NCBI GenBank assembly: GCA_038232055.1
Contig: JBBSIN010000009.1
Coordinates: forward strand, 1-48,250
DNA: 48,250 nucleotides
Reading direction: 5' to 3'
Source of the DNA: JBBSIN01 sp038232055
GTDB lineage: Bacteria > Actinomycetota > Actinomycetes > JADGOV01
Part shown: positions 9,033 through 16,137 of the stretch, piece by piece
Position numbering within the stretch: the stretch's first letter is position 1
Layout: each line of letters opens with the position of its first letter
Notes under the pieces: model-generated
What the model was told of the DNA's origin: nothing
Databases searched by the model: none
The model's input: the letters and a program-made list of their open reading frames with translations, nothing else
Position numbers and translations under genes: made by a program

Positions 9033-10382
9033 GTGGCAGAGCGGGACGCGATCGACGAGGCGGTCGATGCCCGGGTGGGCGATGCCGTGCGGACTCGGGT
9101 CGGTCCAGCCGTCGACGAGGCGGTCGACGGGCCCATCGAGGATGCCGTTGACGAGGCGAAGCAGCACGCTACGGTGGCCCGGACGTCGGCCGTCGACGCC
9201 AGGGCCTCGGCGGCGCAGGCAAGTACCGCCTCCGCAGCAGCCAGGGAGGCTGCGGAGGACGCCGCCGAGGGGGTCGACCCGCTGCTCGACGCGGAGGTCC
9301 GGGAGAGAGAAGCCGGTGTCGACGAGCAGAACCCGTTCGGCCGGCCCGGGCGTCCGCTCTCCCGTCGCTCCCCGTTCATCGTCGGGCTCACCGGCGCGCT
9401 CGGCGTCGCGACGGCGTACGCCCTCGTCCAGATGCTCATCGGCGCGCAGCAGGTGCTCGTGCTGCTGCTGGTCGCCGCGTTCCTCGCCCTGGGGCTCGAC
9501 CCGGCTGTCACCGCACTCGAGCGCCGCGGCATGTCGCGCGGAATGTCGATAGCGCTCGTCTTCGTCGCGGTGATCGGCTTCTTCGTTGCGTTCGCCGCCG
9601 CGATCGTGCCGTTGCTCGTCCATCAGGCGACGAACTTCGCGCAGTCGCTGCCCGACTACCTCGACAAGCTGCAGCACAACGACCAGGTGGCCCGCCTCGA
9701 CGGCCGCCTCCACTTCATCGACAAGGCGCGGACCTACGTCACCCGACCGGACTTCGGCACCCGGGCGCTTGGCGGGTTCGTCGGTCTAGGCAGAGTGGTG
9801 TTGAGCACCACGCTGTCCGCGCTCACCGTGCTGATCCTCACCCTGTACCTCCTCGGCTCGCTACCGAAGATCAAAGAGATCGCGTACCGGACGGTGCCGC
9901 GTACTCGGCGGGCGCGGGTTCAGCTGCTCGGTGACGAGATCCTCGGCAAGGTCGGCGGCTACGTCGCGGGGGCCCTCACGATCGCGGCAATCGCGGGAAG
10001 CGCCAGCTTGGTCTTCCTGCTGGTCACCAAGGCGCCGTACCCGCTCGCGCTGGCCATGCTCGTCGCCATCACCGACATCGTCCCGCTCATCGGCGCGACG
10101 GTCGGCGCCGTCGTGGTGACGGCGGTGTGCTTCTTCGTCTCCATCCCGCTGGGTATCGCGTCCGGGGCGTTCTTCCTGGCCTATCAGCAGTTCGAGAACT
10201 ACTTCATCTACCCGAGAATCATGGGCCGTACGGTCGACGTCAGCCCCGCGTTCACCATCATCGCGGCGTTGATCGGCGGCACGCTGTTGGGCATTCTCGG
10301 TGCGCTACTGGCAATCCCCGTGGCGGCCGCCGTGTCGCTCATCGTCCGCGAGGTCGTGATGCCGCGGCAGGACGCCGCGTAA
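9033..10382 (+). CDS. AI-2E family (PerM-like) membrane transporter
   Basis: The C-terminal 350 residues show the AI-2E/PerM layout: paired helices (FIVGLTGALGVATAYALVQML, VLVLLLVAAFLALGLDPAV), a soluble helical stretch (SLPDYLDKLQHND), then four or more membrane helices with FENYFIYPRIMGRTVDVSP, the most conserved family signature. The N-terminal 110 residues are an unusual acidic, Ala-rich extension with repeated DEAVD/EDAVDEA segments, presumably cytoplasmic and helical. A GTG at 9033 is chosen because GGAG lies just upstream; a GTG at 8985 in the same frame is also open. The transported solute is unknown. The gene converges on the DinB gene. Confidence 0.85.
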   Translation: MAERDAIDEAVDARVGDAVRTRVGPAVDEAVDGPIEDAVDEAKQHATVARTSAVDARASAAQASTASAAAREAAEDAAEGVDPLLDAEVREREAGVDEQNPFGRPGRPLSRRSPFIVGLTGALGVATAYALVQMLIGAQQVLVLLLVAAFLALGLDPAVTALERRGMSRGMSIALVFVAVIGFFVAFAAAIVPLLVHQATNFAQSLPDYLDKLQHNDQVARLDGRLHFIDKARTYVTRPDFGTRALGGFVGLGRVVLSTTLSALTVLILTLYLLGSLPKIKEIAYRTVPRTRRARVQLLGDEILGKVGGYVAGALTIAAIAGSASLVFLLVTKAPYPLALAMLVAITDIVPLIGATVGAVVVTAVCFFVSIPLGIASGAFFLAYQQFENYFIYPRIMGRTVDVSPAFTIIAALIGGTLLGILGALLAIPVAAAVSLIVREVVMPRQDAA

Positions 10383-10405
10383 CGGTGCGGTTTCAGCCGC
10401 GCCGG

Positions 10406-11011
10406 TCAGCCGGCCCGCCCGGTGAGGACGCCCAGGGTGAGGTCGACCTCGCCGAGATGGCGGTGGAGGTGAGTGACGCACACCGAGGTGAGGAAAAGCC
10501 AGACCGGCTGCCCACCGGTGTCGGCGACCGCATCGTCGCGCTCGGGACCGCCGTTCATCTCCTCGAGGAACTCGCGGCGCTGGTACTCGGGATACCCGGC
10601 GTCATGCGCCGCGACGTCGGGGATGGCGTCGAGATCGGCCTCGCTGACAGTGCGCAGCCAGCCGACCGCCTCCTCGTGAACGGCATCCGCATAGGCCAGC
10701 AGGGAGCCTGGCTCGACCGAGGCGGCCACCGCTGCCGCCTCATCAGGCCTGAATCCGGTACCGATGCCGGGAATGTTGATGCCGGGCATGGCAGGCCACG
10801 GGTCGCGGTGCACCACCTCGGCAACGCCCCGCACGGCGGTGTTGACCCCCCAGTCCTGGCTCCGCGCCATGTGCCAGAGCAGGAAGCCGACCGGATTGGC
10901 CGACGGCGCCGCTCGTGCGGTCAGCAACTCCGCGCTCAGCGCCCGGCCGACATGGTGTAGCCGGATATTGACCGTTCGCAGCTGCTGCGTGAGCATCCCG
11001 ACCGCGTCCAC
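10406..11011 (-). CDS. DinB-like domain protein
   Basis: About 201 residues with the four-helix DinB/YfiT layout: an N-terminal helix (MLTQQLRTVNIRLHHVGRAL), LLWHMARSQDWGVN with a probable metal His, and a C-terminal THLHRHLGEVDLT with the other His residues. In actinobacteria such proteins are usually mycothiol-dependent or unassigned metalloenzymes. The start is uncertain. GTG 11011 has an AGAGAG site upstream; ATG 10996 is possible; the longer frame to 11068 would translate an 18-bp tandem repeat into a duplicated PYKR motif and is less likely. Confidence 0.75.
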   Translation of the reverse strand: MDAVGMLTQQLRTVNIRLHHVGRALSAELLTARAAPSANPVGFLLWHMARSQDWGVNTAVRGVAEVVHRDPWPAMPGINIPGIGTGFRPDEAAAVAASVEPGSLLAYADAVHEEAVGWLRTVSEADLDAIPDVAAHDAGYPEYQRREFLEEMNGGPERDDAVADTGGQPVWLFLTSVCVTHLHRHLGEVDLTLGVLTGRAG

Positions 11012-11034
11012 GTCGACACCATCTCTCTGTACAA

Positions 11035-11088
11035 CCCGCTTGTACGGCACATCCCGCTTGTACGGCACATCTCGCTTGCACGTCGCTC
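11035..11088. repeat. 18-bp tandem repeat upstream of the DinB gene
   Basis: CCCGCTTGTACGGCACAT occurs twice in perfect tandem (11035-11052 and 11053-11070), followed by a decayed third copy beginning CTCGCTTGCACG. The array is flanked on both sides by CTCTCTGTAC (near 11024-11033 and 11086-11095). It lies in the probable leader of the minus-strand DinB gene, so it may hold operator copies or be a slippage product. Confidence 0.8.
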
Positions 11089-11123
11089 TCTGTACGTTCG
11101 CGCGGCATCGGGCGCACCCTGAT

Positions 11124-11203
11124 GATCTCCTTCGCTCGCGCTGATGTCGTCAGACGATCTCTGCGGCCCTCCGCTGACCGCAACCAGGCACGCGAAGGAG
11201 ATC
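11124..11203. repeat. 80-bp palindromic element, copy A
   Basis: GATCTCCTTCGC at 11124-11135 and its exact inverse at 11192-11203 bound an 80-bp unit. Laid without gaps on copy B (43685-43764) I count 52 of 80 identical positions, concentrated in both ends and in a central CGATCTCTG. The element lies downstream of the minus-strand binding-protein gene and upstream of the DinB gene. It has no open frame of note. Confidence 0.75.
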
Positions 11204-11221
11204 GCCGGAGGCCGGGGCCCC

Positions 11222-11283
11222 GGCAGAGGCGGCCGGCCGGACCCGGAACTGGGCAGAGGCGGCCGGAGCCCGGCCCGGAACTG
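11222..11283. repeat. Two imperfect 30/32-bp direct repeats
   Basis: Units at 11222-11251 and 11252-11283 both begin GGCAGAGGCGGCCGG and end CCCGGAACTG, differing by a 2-bp insertion and one or two changes. They lie between palindromic element A and the end of the minus-strand binding-protein gene, so they would be in its 3' untranslated RNA. They are GC-only in character and can fold strongly; a role in termination is possible. Confidence 0.7.
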
Positions 11284-11306
11284 GGAAAGACGCGGCCGGC
11301 TTGTCC

Positions 11307-12263
11307 TTACGGCGAACTCGTCGAGGACGCCCCGTTCGGCACGAACGGAGAGGTGACCGGAACGGTGGGCAGCCCGAGGCGCTTGGCGCCGTTGCCGATC
11401 CACTTGTTCCAAAGGCCCTCCAGGACGCCATGTGACGTCTGGTAGCGCAGCCAGTTGTCGATGAACCCTTGCAGCTGGAGGTCTCCGGGCGGCAGGAAGT
11501 ACGTGTTGTAGTCGACGAACGCCGGCGGGCCGTTGAAGACCGTCAGCTTCGGGTGCTTGTTGAGCGTGTCCTCGATGGCGAAGTTGCTCTGCAGCATGGC
11601 GTCGGAGCGACCCGACGCCACGTCTTCGATCGCCGCGTTGTAGTCAAGACTTTTGAGCTTCGCCTTCGGGAAGAGCAGCGGGGCCGACGACTCCTGGGAG
11701 GACCCGAGGAGGACAGCGATCGTGGCGCTCGACCTGTTGAGGTCATCCAGCGCATTGATCTTCAGTCCTGGCTTCAGCATGATCACTACTGACTCGATGA
11801 AGACCGGCTCCGAGCAGAAGAGAACCTTCAGTGCCCGAGAGGGAAGGATCGTTGCGGCGATGCCGCCGAAGTCGAACTTCCCAGCGACCTGCGCCGCAAA
11901 GAGCTGGCCGAACGGGACCTCGACGTACTGCGGTGTTGCGCCTAGGTCCTTGGCCAGCATCTCGGTGATCTCGATCATGTATCCACTGGGCTTGTTGCGG
12001 TTCTTTGGATCCTTGAACTGCAGCGGTGGGAAGGTCAGGTCCACTCCCAGCCGGAGCTTCTTGTCCTTCTGGATCTTCGTCAGCAGCGACTGACTCCCGG
12101 CGGCTGCGCTGGCGGCGCTGGCGTCGCCCCCGCTCTTCGAGGTGCAGGCGGCGGCGAGGGCGCCCGCGCCCACCACCAACCCGCTGCCCCGAAGGAGATC
12201 CCGGCGGTTGACCCCTCGACCCACCGGCGCCGACTCGCCGTCAATGTGTACAGGTCGGTCCAT
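11307..12263 (-). CDS. Tat-exported lipoprotein, family 3 solute-binding protein
   Basis: Substrate-binding component of a polar amino-acid-type ABC importer. The N-terminus has a twin-arginine signal (NRRDLLRGSGLVV) followed by a lipobox (LAAAC), so it is probably folded before export and then lipid-anchored. The mature part has the family 3 pattern: LRLGVDLTFPPLQF, GYMIEITEMLAKDLG and a hinge region near residues 180-200. The ATG at 12263 follows an ATGGAGG site. It is the last gene of the minus-strand cluster that also encodes two permeases and an ATPase, but the cupin gene and its own palindromic operator (12304-12319) separate it from them, so it may have its own promoter. The ligand is unknown. 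Confidence 0.9.
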   Translation of the reverse strand: MDRPVHIDGESAPVGRGVNRRDLLRGSGLVVGAGALAAACTSKSGGDASAASAAAGSQSLLTKIQKDKKLRLGVDLTFPPLQFKDPKNRNKPSGYMIEITEMLAKDLGATPQYVEVPFGQLFAAQVAGKFDFGGIAATILPSRALKVLFCSEPVFIESVVIMLKPGLKINALDDLNRSSATIAVLLGSSQESSAPLLFPKAKLKSLDYNAAIEDVASGRSDAMLQSNFAIEDTLNKHPKLTVFNGPPAFVDYNTYFLPPGDLQLQGFIDNWLRYQTSHGVLEGLWNKWIGNGAKRLGLPTVPVTSPFVPNGASSTSSP

Positions 12264-12303
12264 GACGCAGCCTCCATATCAGGCCCAATCCGGCTGCCGT
12301 CAT

Positions 12304-12319
12304 ACAAACGTATGTACGT
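12304..12319. promoter_or_regulatory. Predicted operator 1 (ACGAAC-N4-GTWCGT family)
   Basis: ACAAACGTATGTACGT, one mismatch from the consensus built from eight sites in this window. It begins 41 bases upstream of the binding-protein ATG at 12263, where a repressor would block the promoter. Confidence 0.6.
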
Positions 12320-12388
12320 TCACCTGTCCAGCCCCGGAATGCCTCGAGGCCCGTTCCCGGTGGATCCCGCGACGTCGGAAGCTGGCGT

Positions 12389-12733
12389 TCATTCTTCGAA
12401 GATGTCGTCGCCGTCGGCGAAGGCCGGACCGTTGACGACGAGGTAGGTCATGTCACCGGTGAAGTCGTAGGCCACACCGCGGGGTACGACGACGGCATCG
12501 CCGGTGGCGGCCTGGAACGCCGGCCGCCCGGCCAGTAGGAACTCGCCGCTGCCGGAGAGGATGTAGTAGACGCGGGTGCTTCGTTCGGTGCGCAGCCGGC
12601 GGTGCGGGCCGGACAGCTGCACCCACGTGAGGCTGACGTCGTTCCCGTGCAGGTCACGGCGCACGAGCGGTCGCATGACGACGTTGTCGGCCTTCGCCTC
12701 GGTCTCCGGTACGTCGTACGGGCGGATCAGCAC
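12389..12733 (-). CDS. Cupin-domain protein
   Basis: A single-domain cupin of about 115 residues. Motif 1 resembles the usual cupin pattern loosely (HRRLRTERSTRVYYILSGSGEF) and motif 2 is GDAVVVPRGVAYDFTG. The first metal-binding His pair is weak, so metal binding is doubtful. It sits between the second permease gene and the binding-protein gene in the minus-strand transporter cluster, which suggests a link to the imported compound, either as an isomerase-like enzyme or as a small-molecule sensor. GTG 12733 gives good spacing to AGGAGG; GTG 12739 is only four bases from that site. Confidence 0.8.
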   Translation of the reverse strand: MLIRPYDVPETEAKADNVVMRPLVRRDLHGNDVSLTWVQLSGPHRRLRTERSTRVYYILSGSGEFLLAGRPAFQAATGDAVVVPRGVAYDFTGDMTYLVVNGPAFADGDDIFEE

Positions 12734-12760
12734 GTGCACTGCCTCCTCCTGACAAGTAGG

Positions 12761-13525
12761 TCACCGCGTCGGCTCGATGTCGCCGGGCGTCGGCGTTCCG
12801 GGAAAGACCCCCCGCCACCCGAAGAGCCGTCCCCTCGGCATCCTCACCGGTGACTCGTGCGCCAGCCGACGCTCGAGGATCCGAAACAGGAACGACACCA
12901 CGAACACCGCGACCAGGTACATCCCGCCCGCGATCGTGTAGAACTCGAACGGCCGGAAGTAGAACTGCGCCAGCCGCTGTGTCTCGTGCAGGAGCTCCGG
13001 TACGCCGATCACGCTAAGAATCGCGGAGTCCTTGATGGCGTCGACCAGTTGGTTGCCGGTGGCCGGCAGGACCACCCGCATGGCCTGCGGGGCGATGACC
13101 GAGCGGAACGACTGCACCGGCGTCAGGCCCAAGGCCGTCGCGGCCTCGCGCTGACCACGGTCCACGGCGAGAATGCCGGCCCGGAACGTCTCGGAGAGGT
13201 ATCCGCTGTTGAGCAGAGCCAAGGTGAGGATCCCCGCGGGGATCGGGGCGACGTTGACGCCGGCCGCAACGGCGAGGCCGAAATACACCCAGATGATCAG
13301 CACGTAAAGCGCGATGCCACGGAACAGCTGCGTGTAGACGAAGGCGATCCACCGCAGCGGTGCCCACGGCGAGAGCCGCATCAGGGCCACCACCAGGCCG
13401 GCGAGTACCGCTAGCACGATCGCCGCGAGAGCGATGAGCATCGCCAGCCGGAAGCCACCGAGCAGCATGGAGAAGCTCGACCAGACCGGCGCGAAGTCGA
13501 GGTGGTAGGCGGCCTCAGATGGCAA
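12761..13525 (-). CDS. Polar amino-acid-type ABC permease
   Basis: HisM/GlnP-type inner-membrane permease of 254 residues. Five membrane helices are visible, starting with LLGGFRLAMLIALAAIVLAVLAG. The cytoplasmic EAA loop that docks the ATPase reads REAATALGLTPVQSFRSVIAPQA. The reading frame overlaps the end of the preceding permease gene by 11 bases, so the two are translationally coupled. The C-terminus carries a Pro/Gly-rich tail. It pairs with the permease at 13515-14195 and the ATPase at 14192-14992. Confidence 0.92.
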   Translation of the reverse strand: MPSEAAYHLDFAPVWSSFSMLLGGFRLAMLIALAAIVLAVLAGLVVALMRLSPWAPLRWIAFVYTQLFRGIALYVLIIWVYFGLAVAAGVNVAPIPAGILTLALLNSGYLSETFRAGILAVDRGQREAATALGLTPVQSFRSVIAPQAMRVVLPATGNQLVDAIKDSAILSVIGVPELLHETQRLAQFYFRPFEFYTIAGGMYLVAVFVVSFLFRILERRLAHESPVRMPRGRLFGWRGVFPGTPTPGDIEPTR

Positions 13526-14195
13526 CGCGACCCCGGCTGAGCCGTCGTTCCAGGACGAACACGAATCCGGCTACCGCGGTGGTCACCGCGACCAGGACCA
13601 GGCCGGCCACCGAGTACAGCTCGAACGGCGTGAAGGTGCGCAGCGAGACGATCTGCGCGAGGTAGAACATGTCGGCCACACCGATCACCGAGACGAACGT
13701 CGCCCCCTTCAGCAGGCCCACGAACACGTTGACGGTCGGCGGCAGGATGATCCGGGCGGCCTGCGGGAGGATGACCGACCGGAACGCCTGGGCGCGGTTG
13801 AGTCCCATGGCGAGGGCCGCCTCGCGCTGACCGGGGTCGATCGCCTGCAGGCCGCCCCGGTAGACCTCGGCCATGTACGCCGAACCGGTCAACCCCAACG
13901 CCAGCGTCGCCGCGGTAAACGGCTTCAGCGCGATGGACAGCAGCGCCGCGATCCCGTAGTACACCCAGAACAGAAAGACGAAGAGTGGGACACCGCGCAG
14001 CACCTGCGTGTAGACGTTCGCGAGCCAGGAGAGCAGGCGGAACCGACCCAACCGGGCAATCGCCACCGGCAGGCCCAGCAGAAGCGCGACGGCCATGCCT
14101 ACCAGGGCCACCTCGAGCGTGATCTCGAGACCCTTCGCTAGGCCACCGATGTTGGCGAAGACCACACCCCAGTCGAAGTGGTACGCCGGAGTCAT
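13515..14195 (-). CDS. Polar amino-acid-type ABC permease
   Basis: Second HisM/GlnP-type permease, 226 residues, with helices such as LEITLEVALVGMAVALLLGL and the EAA loop REAALAMGLNRAQAFRSVILPQA. The start is the ATG at 14195, because the upstream part of the open frame is the shadow of the ATPase gene. The ATG overlaps the ATPase stop in an ATGA. With its neighbour it can form a heterodimeric channel for an amino-acid-like solute. Confidence 0.93.
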   Translation of the reverse strand: MTPAYHFDWGVVFANIGGLAKGLEITLEVALVGMAVALLLGLPVAIARLGRFRLLSWLANVYTQVLRGVPLFVFLFWVYYGIAALLSIALKPFTAATLALGLTGSAYMAEVYRGGLQAIDPGQREAALAMGLNRAQAFRSVILPQAARIILPPTVNVFVGLLKGATFVSVIGVADMFYLAQIVSLRTFTPFELYSVAGLVLVAVTTAVAGFVFVLERRLSRGRVAI

Positions 14196-14992
14196 TCCAC
14201 GATCGCCTTGAGGAAGGTACGCGTCCGTTCGTGCCGCGGGTTCCGGAACTGCTCCGGCGGCCCCTGCTCGATGATGCGCCCCTCGTCCATGAAGATGACC
14301 CGGTCTGCGGCCTCGAAGGCGAACCGCATCTCGTGCGTCACGACGATCATCGTCATGCCCGCCACCGCGAGCTTGCGCATCTCGGCGAGGATGCCGCCGA
14401 CCAGCTCCGGGTCGAGCGCCGAGGTCACCTCGTCGAAGAGCATCAGTTTCGGCGCCAGGGCGAGGGCGCGCGCGATCGCGACCCGCTGCTTCTGCCCGCC
14501 GGAAAGCCGGTCGGGATACTCGTGCACCTTGGCGGCGAGACCGATCCGGCCGAGTTGTTCGTGCGCCTTCGCCTCCGCCTCCGTCCGGCCGAGCTGCGCC
14601 ACCTTGGTCAGGCCGAGCATCACGTTCTGGCAGGCGGTCAGATGCGGAAAGATATTGAAGTGCTGGAAGACCATGCCGACCTCGGCCCGCAGCTTCACGA
14701 GCTCGCGCTGCTCCCGGTAGCTGCGCACCACGTTGTAGCCGTGGCGGGGAGCCCGCCACGGCCGTCCGTCGAACCAGATCTCGCCGGAGTCGGGCGGTGC
14801 AAGGAAGTTGATGCAGCGCAGCAGAGTGCTCTTGCCGGAACCGCTCGGCCCGATGACGACCACGACCTCGCCCGATTGGACAGAGAGGTCCACGCCGTCG
14901 AGCACCTTGTTGTGTCCGAAGCTCTTGGACACCGACCGCAGGTCGACCAGCGCAGCGGTGGGTGGGGCGGTCGGCTGGCCGCTCCCGGTCAT
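14192..14992 (-). CDS. Polar amino-acid-type ABC ATPase
   Basis: GlnQ-like ATPase of 266 residues that powers the adjacent permeases. Walker A is GPSGSGKST, Q-loop VFQHFNIFPHLT, signature LSGGQKQRVAIARAL, Walker B LMLFDEVTSALDPE and switch VTHEMRFA. Note the Glu after Walker B Asp is followed by Val where Pro is usual (DEVTSALD), a minor change. ATG 14992 is chosen; the open frame runs further upstream to 15094 without family similarity. An A/G-rich GGAAGGGAAA precedes this ATG. Confidence 0.94.
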   Translation of the reverse strand: MTGSGQPTAPPTAALVDLRSVSKSFGHNKVLDGVDLSVQSGEVVVVIGPSGSGKSTLLRCINFLAPPDSGEIWFDGRPWRAPRHGYNVVRSYREQRELVKLRAEVGMVFQHFNIFPHLTACQNVMLGLTKVAQLGRTEAEAKAHEQLGRIGLAAKVHEYPDRLSGGQKQRVAIARALALAPKLMLFDEVTSALDPELVGGILAEMRKLAVAGMTMIVVTHEMRFAFEAADRVIFMDEGRIIEQGPPEQFRNPRHERTRTFLKAIVE

Positions 14993-15111
14993 GTCGACGG
15001 GTTTCCCTTCCGCTGGCCGTTGCGGCTCATGGACGCCGGGAAGGCCCTCGCGTTGTCGAGGGACGGCTCTCGACGGAACACGCGGCACGGTCACGAAAGG
15101 GCGGAAAGCCC

Positions 15112-15129
15112 GGCCTGCGCGGGCAGGCC
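15112..15129. other. Short perfect hairpin in the ATPase leader
   Basis: Seven-base arms GGCCTGC and GCAGGCC around a GCGG loop, about 120 bases upstream of the ATPase start and downstream of operator 2 in the direction of transcription. No T-run follows on either strand. It may be a leader structure or chance in GC-rich DNA. Confidence 0.4.
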
Positions 15130-15226
15130 AAGGGAGGGCGGGCGACCATATCCGGCCAGTTCGGGACTTCCGTCCATGTCGCTGCCTCTCGCCCCGCCGC
15201 CGCGATGCCCGGTGCGTGCCATCGAA

Positions 15227-15242
15227 ACGTACGAACGTTTGT
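15227..15242. promoter_or_regulatory. Predicted operator 2
   Basis: ACGTACGAACGTTTGT, the reverse orientation of the consensus, one mismatch. It lies 235 bases upstream of the ATPase start and 63 bases beyond the SDR stop, so it would control the transporter cluster from a promoter with a long leader. Confidence 0.6.
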
Positions 15243-15304
15243 CGGTCAAGGGGCGCCGGTGTTCCGTCATCGAGACCTCACCGCGCGTTACTGGACCTTC
15301 CTCC

Positions 15305-16060
15305 TCACAGCACCAGCCAGCCGCCGTCGACGACGAGGACATGGCCACAAACGTAGTCGGACTCCCCGGACGCGAGGAACACAACCGCCCCGACCATGTC
15401 GTCGGGTGCGGCCAGCCGGCCGAGCGGAATCTTCCCGGCCGCCCTGGCCATCTTCTCCGGCGTATCCAGGACGGCCATCGTGAGGTCGGTCGCGACGGTT
15501 CCCGGGGCGATGCCGTTGACATTGACGCCGTACGGCGCGAGCTCGGCGGCGGCCGAGATGGTCAGTTGACGCATGGCACCCTTTGAGACGTCGTACGCGA
15601 TGGCCGGTGTCGATGACGAGACAAAGCCCGATGTCGAGACGACGTTGACGACCTTGCCGCGACCGGCCGGCATCATGACCGAGGCGGCGGCCTGTAAGGC
15701 GAAGAACGGACCATGGACGTTGACCGCCATCTGCCGCTGCCAGTCCTCGGGGGTGTAGTCGAGCAGCGGCTTGGCGATCCCGATACCGGCGTTGTTCATC
15801 AGGACGTCGAGGCGACCTCCTCCCCACTCGACCGCTACGTCGACCATGGTCCGAACGGAGGCGACGTCAGCCATATCCACGGATACGGCTGTGCTTCGGC
15901 CACCCGCCTCGGTGATGTCGGAAGCCACTGCCTCGGCGCCCGGCCGGTCGACATCGGCGACCACGACGTGCGCTCCGTGCGCCGCGAGACCTCGCGCACA
16001 GGCGGCGCCGATGCCTCGTCCTGCGCCAGTGACCAGCGCCACCTGCCCTGCCAACCGCAT
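15305..16060 (-). CDS. Short-chain dehydrogenase/reductase
   Basis: Classical SDR of 251 residues with an NAD(P) Rossmann motif TGAGRGIGAA, NNAG at NNAGIGIAKP, catalytic Ser in VVSTSGFV and Tyr/Lys in YDVSKGA. An acidic Asp at VVADVDRP after beta-2 favours NAD over NADP. The ATG at 16060 follows GGAGG. Operator 3 lies 27 bases upstream. It probably oxidises a hydroxyl group of the compound processed by this locus, but the substrate is unknown. Confidence 0.9.
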   Translation of the reverse strand: MRLAGQVALVTGAGRGIGAACARGLAAHGAHVVVADVDRPGAEAVASDITEAGGRSTAVSVDMADVASVRTMVDVAVEWGGGRLDVLMNNAGIGIAKPLLDYTPEDWQRQMAVNVHGPFFALQAAASVMMPAGRGKVVNVVSTSGFVSSSTPAIAYDVSKGAMRQLTISAAAELAPYGVNVNGIAPGTVATDLTMAVLDTPEKMARAAGKIPLGRLAAPDDMVGAVVFLASGESDYVCGHVLVVDGGWLVL

Positions 16061-16086
16061 GCCATCCTCCAGGCCAGGCCGCCGAA

Positions 16087-16102
16087 ACGAACGGTCGTAC
16101 GT
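16087..16102. promoter_or_regulatory. Predicted operator 3
   Basis: ACGAACGGTCGTACGT, an exact match to ACGAAC-N4-GTWCGT. It lies between the divergent SDR (start 16060) and EamA (start 16138) genes and could repress both. Confidence 0.68.
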
Positions 16103-16137
16103 TAGCGCCGGGTCGCCGTCGAGGCTAGAGTGCGCCC

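Larger units (their letters stand above)
14993..15304. other. Intergenic regulatory region of 312 bp
   Basis: No gene is supported here. It separates the ATPase start from the stop of the SDR gene on the same strand. It holds operator 2 (15227-15242) and a GGCCTGC-GCGG-GCAGGCC hairpin (15112-15129). It is therefore probably the promoter and leader region of the transporter cluster, distinct from the SDR unit. Confidence 0.6.

Noticed and set aside
11091..11106. Half of the island palindrome (GTACGTTCG) near the DinB leader
   Set aside because: Only one half-site is present; the partner half has too many mismatches to be listed with the eight sites.
12188..12202. CGAAGGAGATCC resembling an arm of the palindromic element
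   Set aside because: It codes for the twin-arginine region of the binding protein and has no matching inverse nearby.
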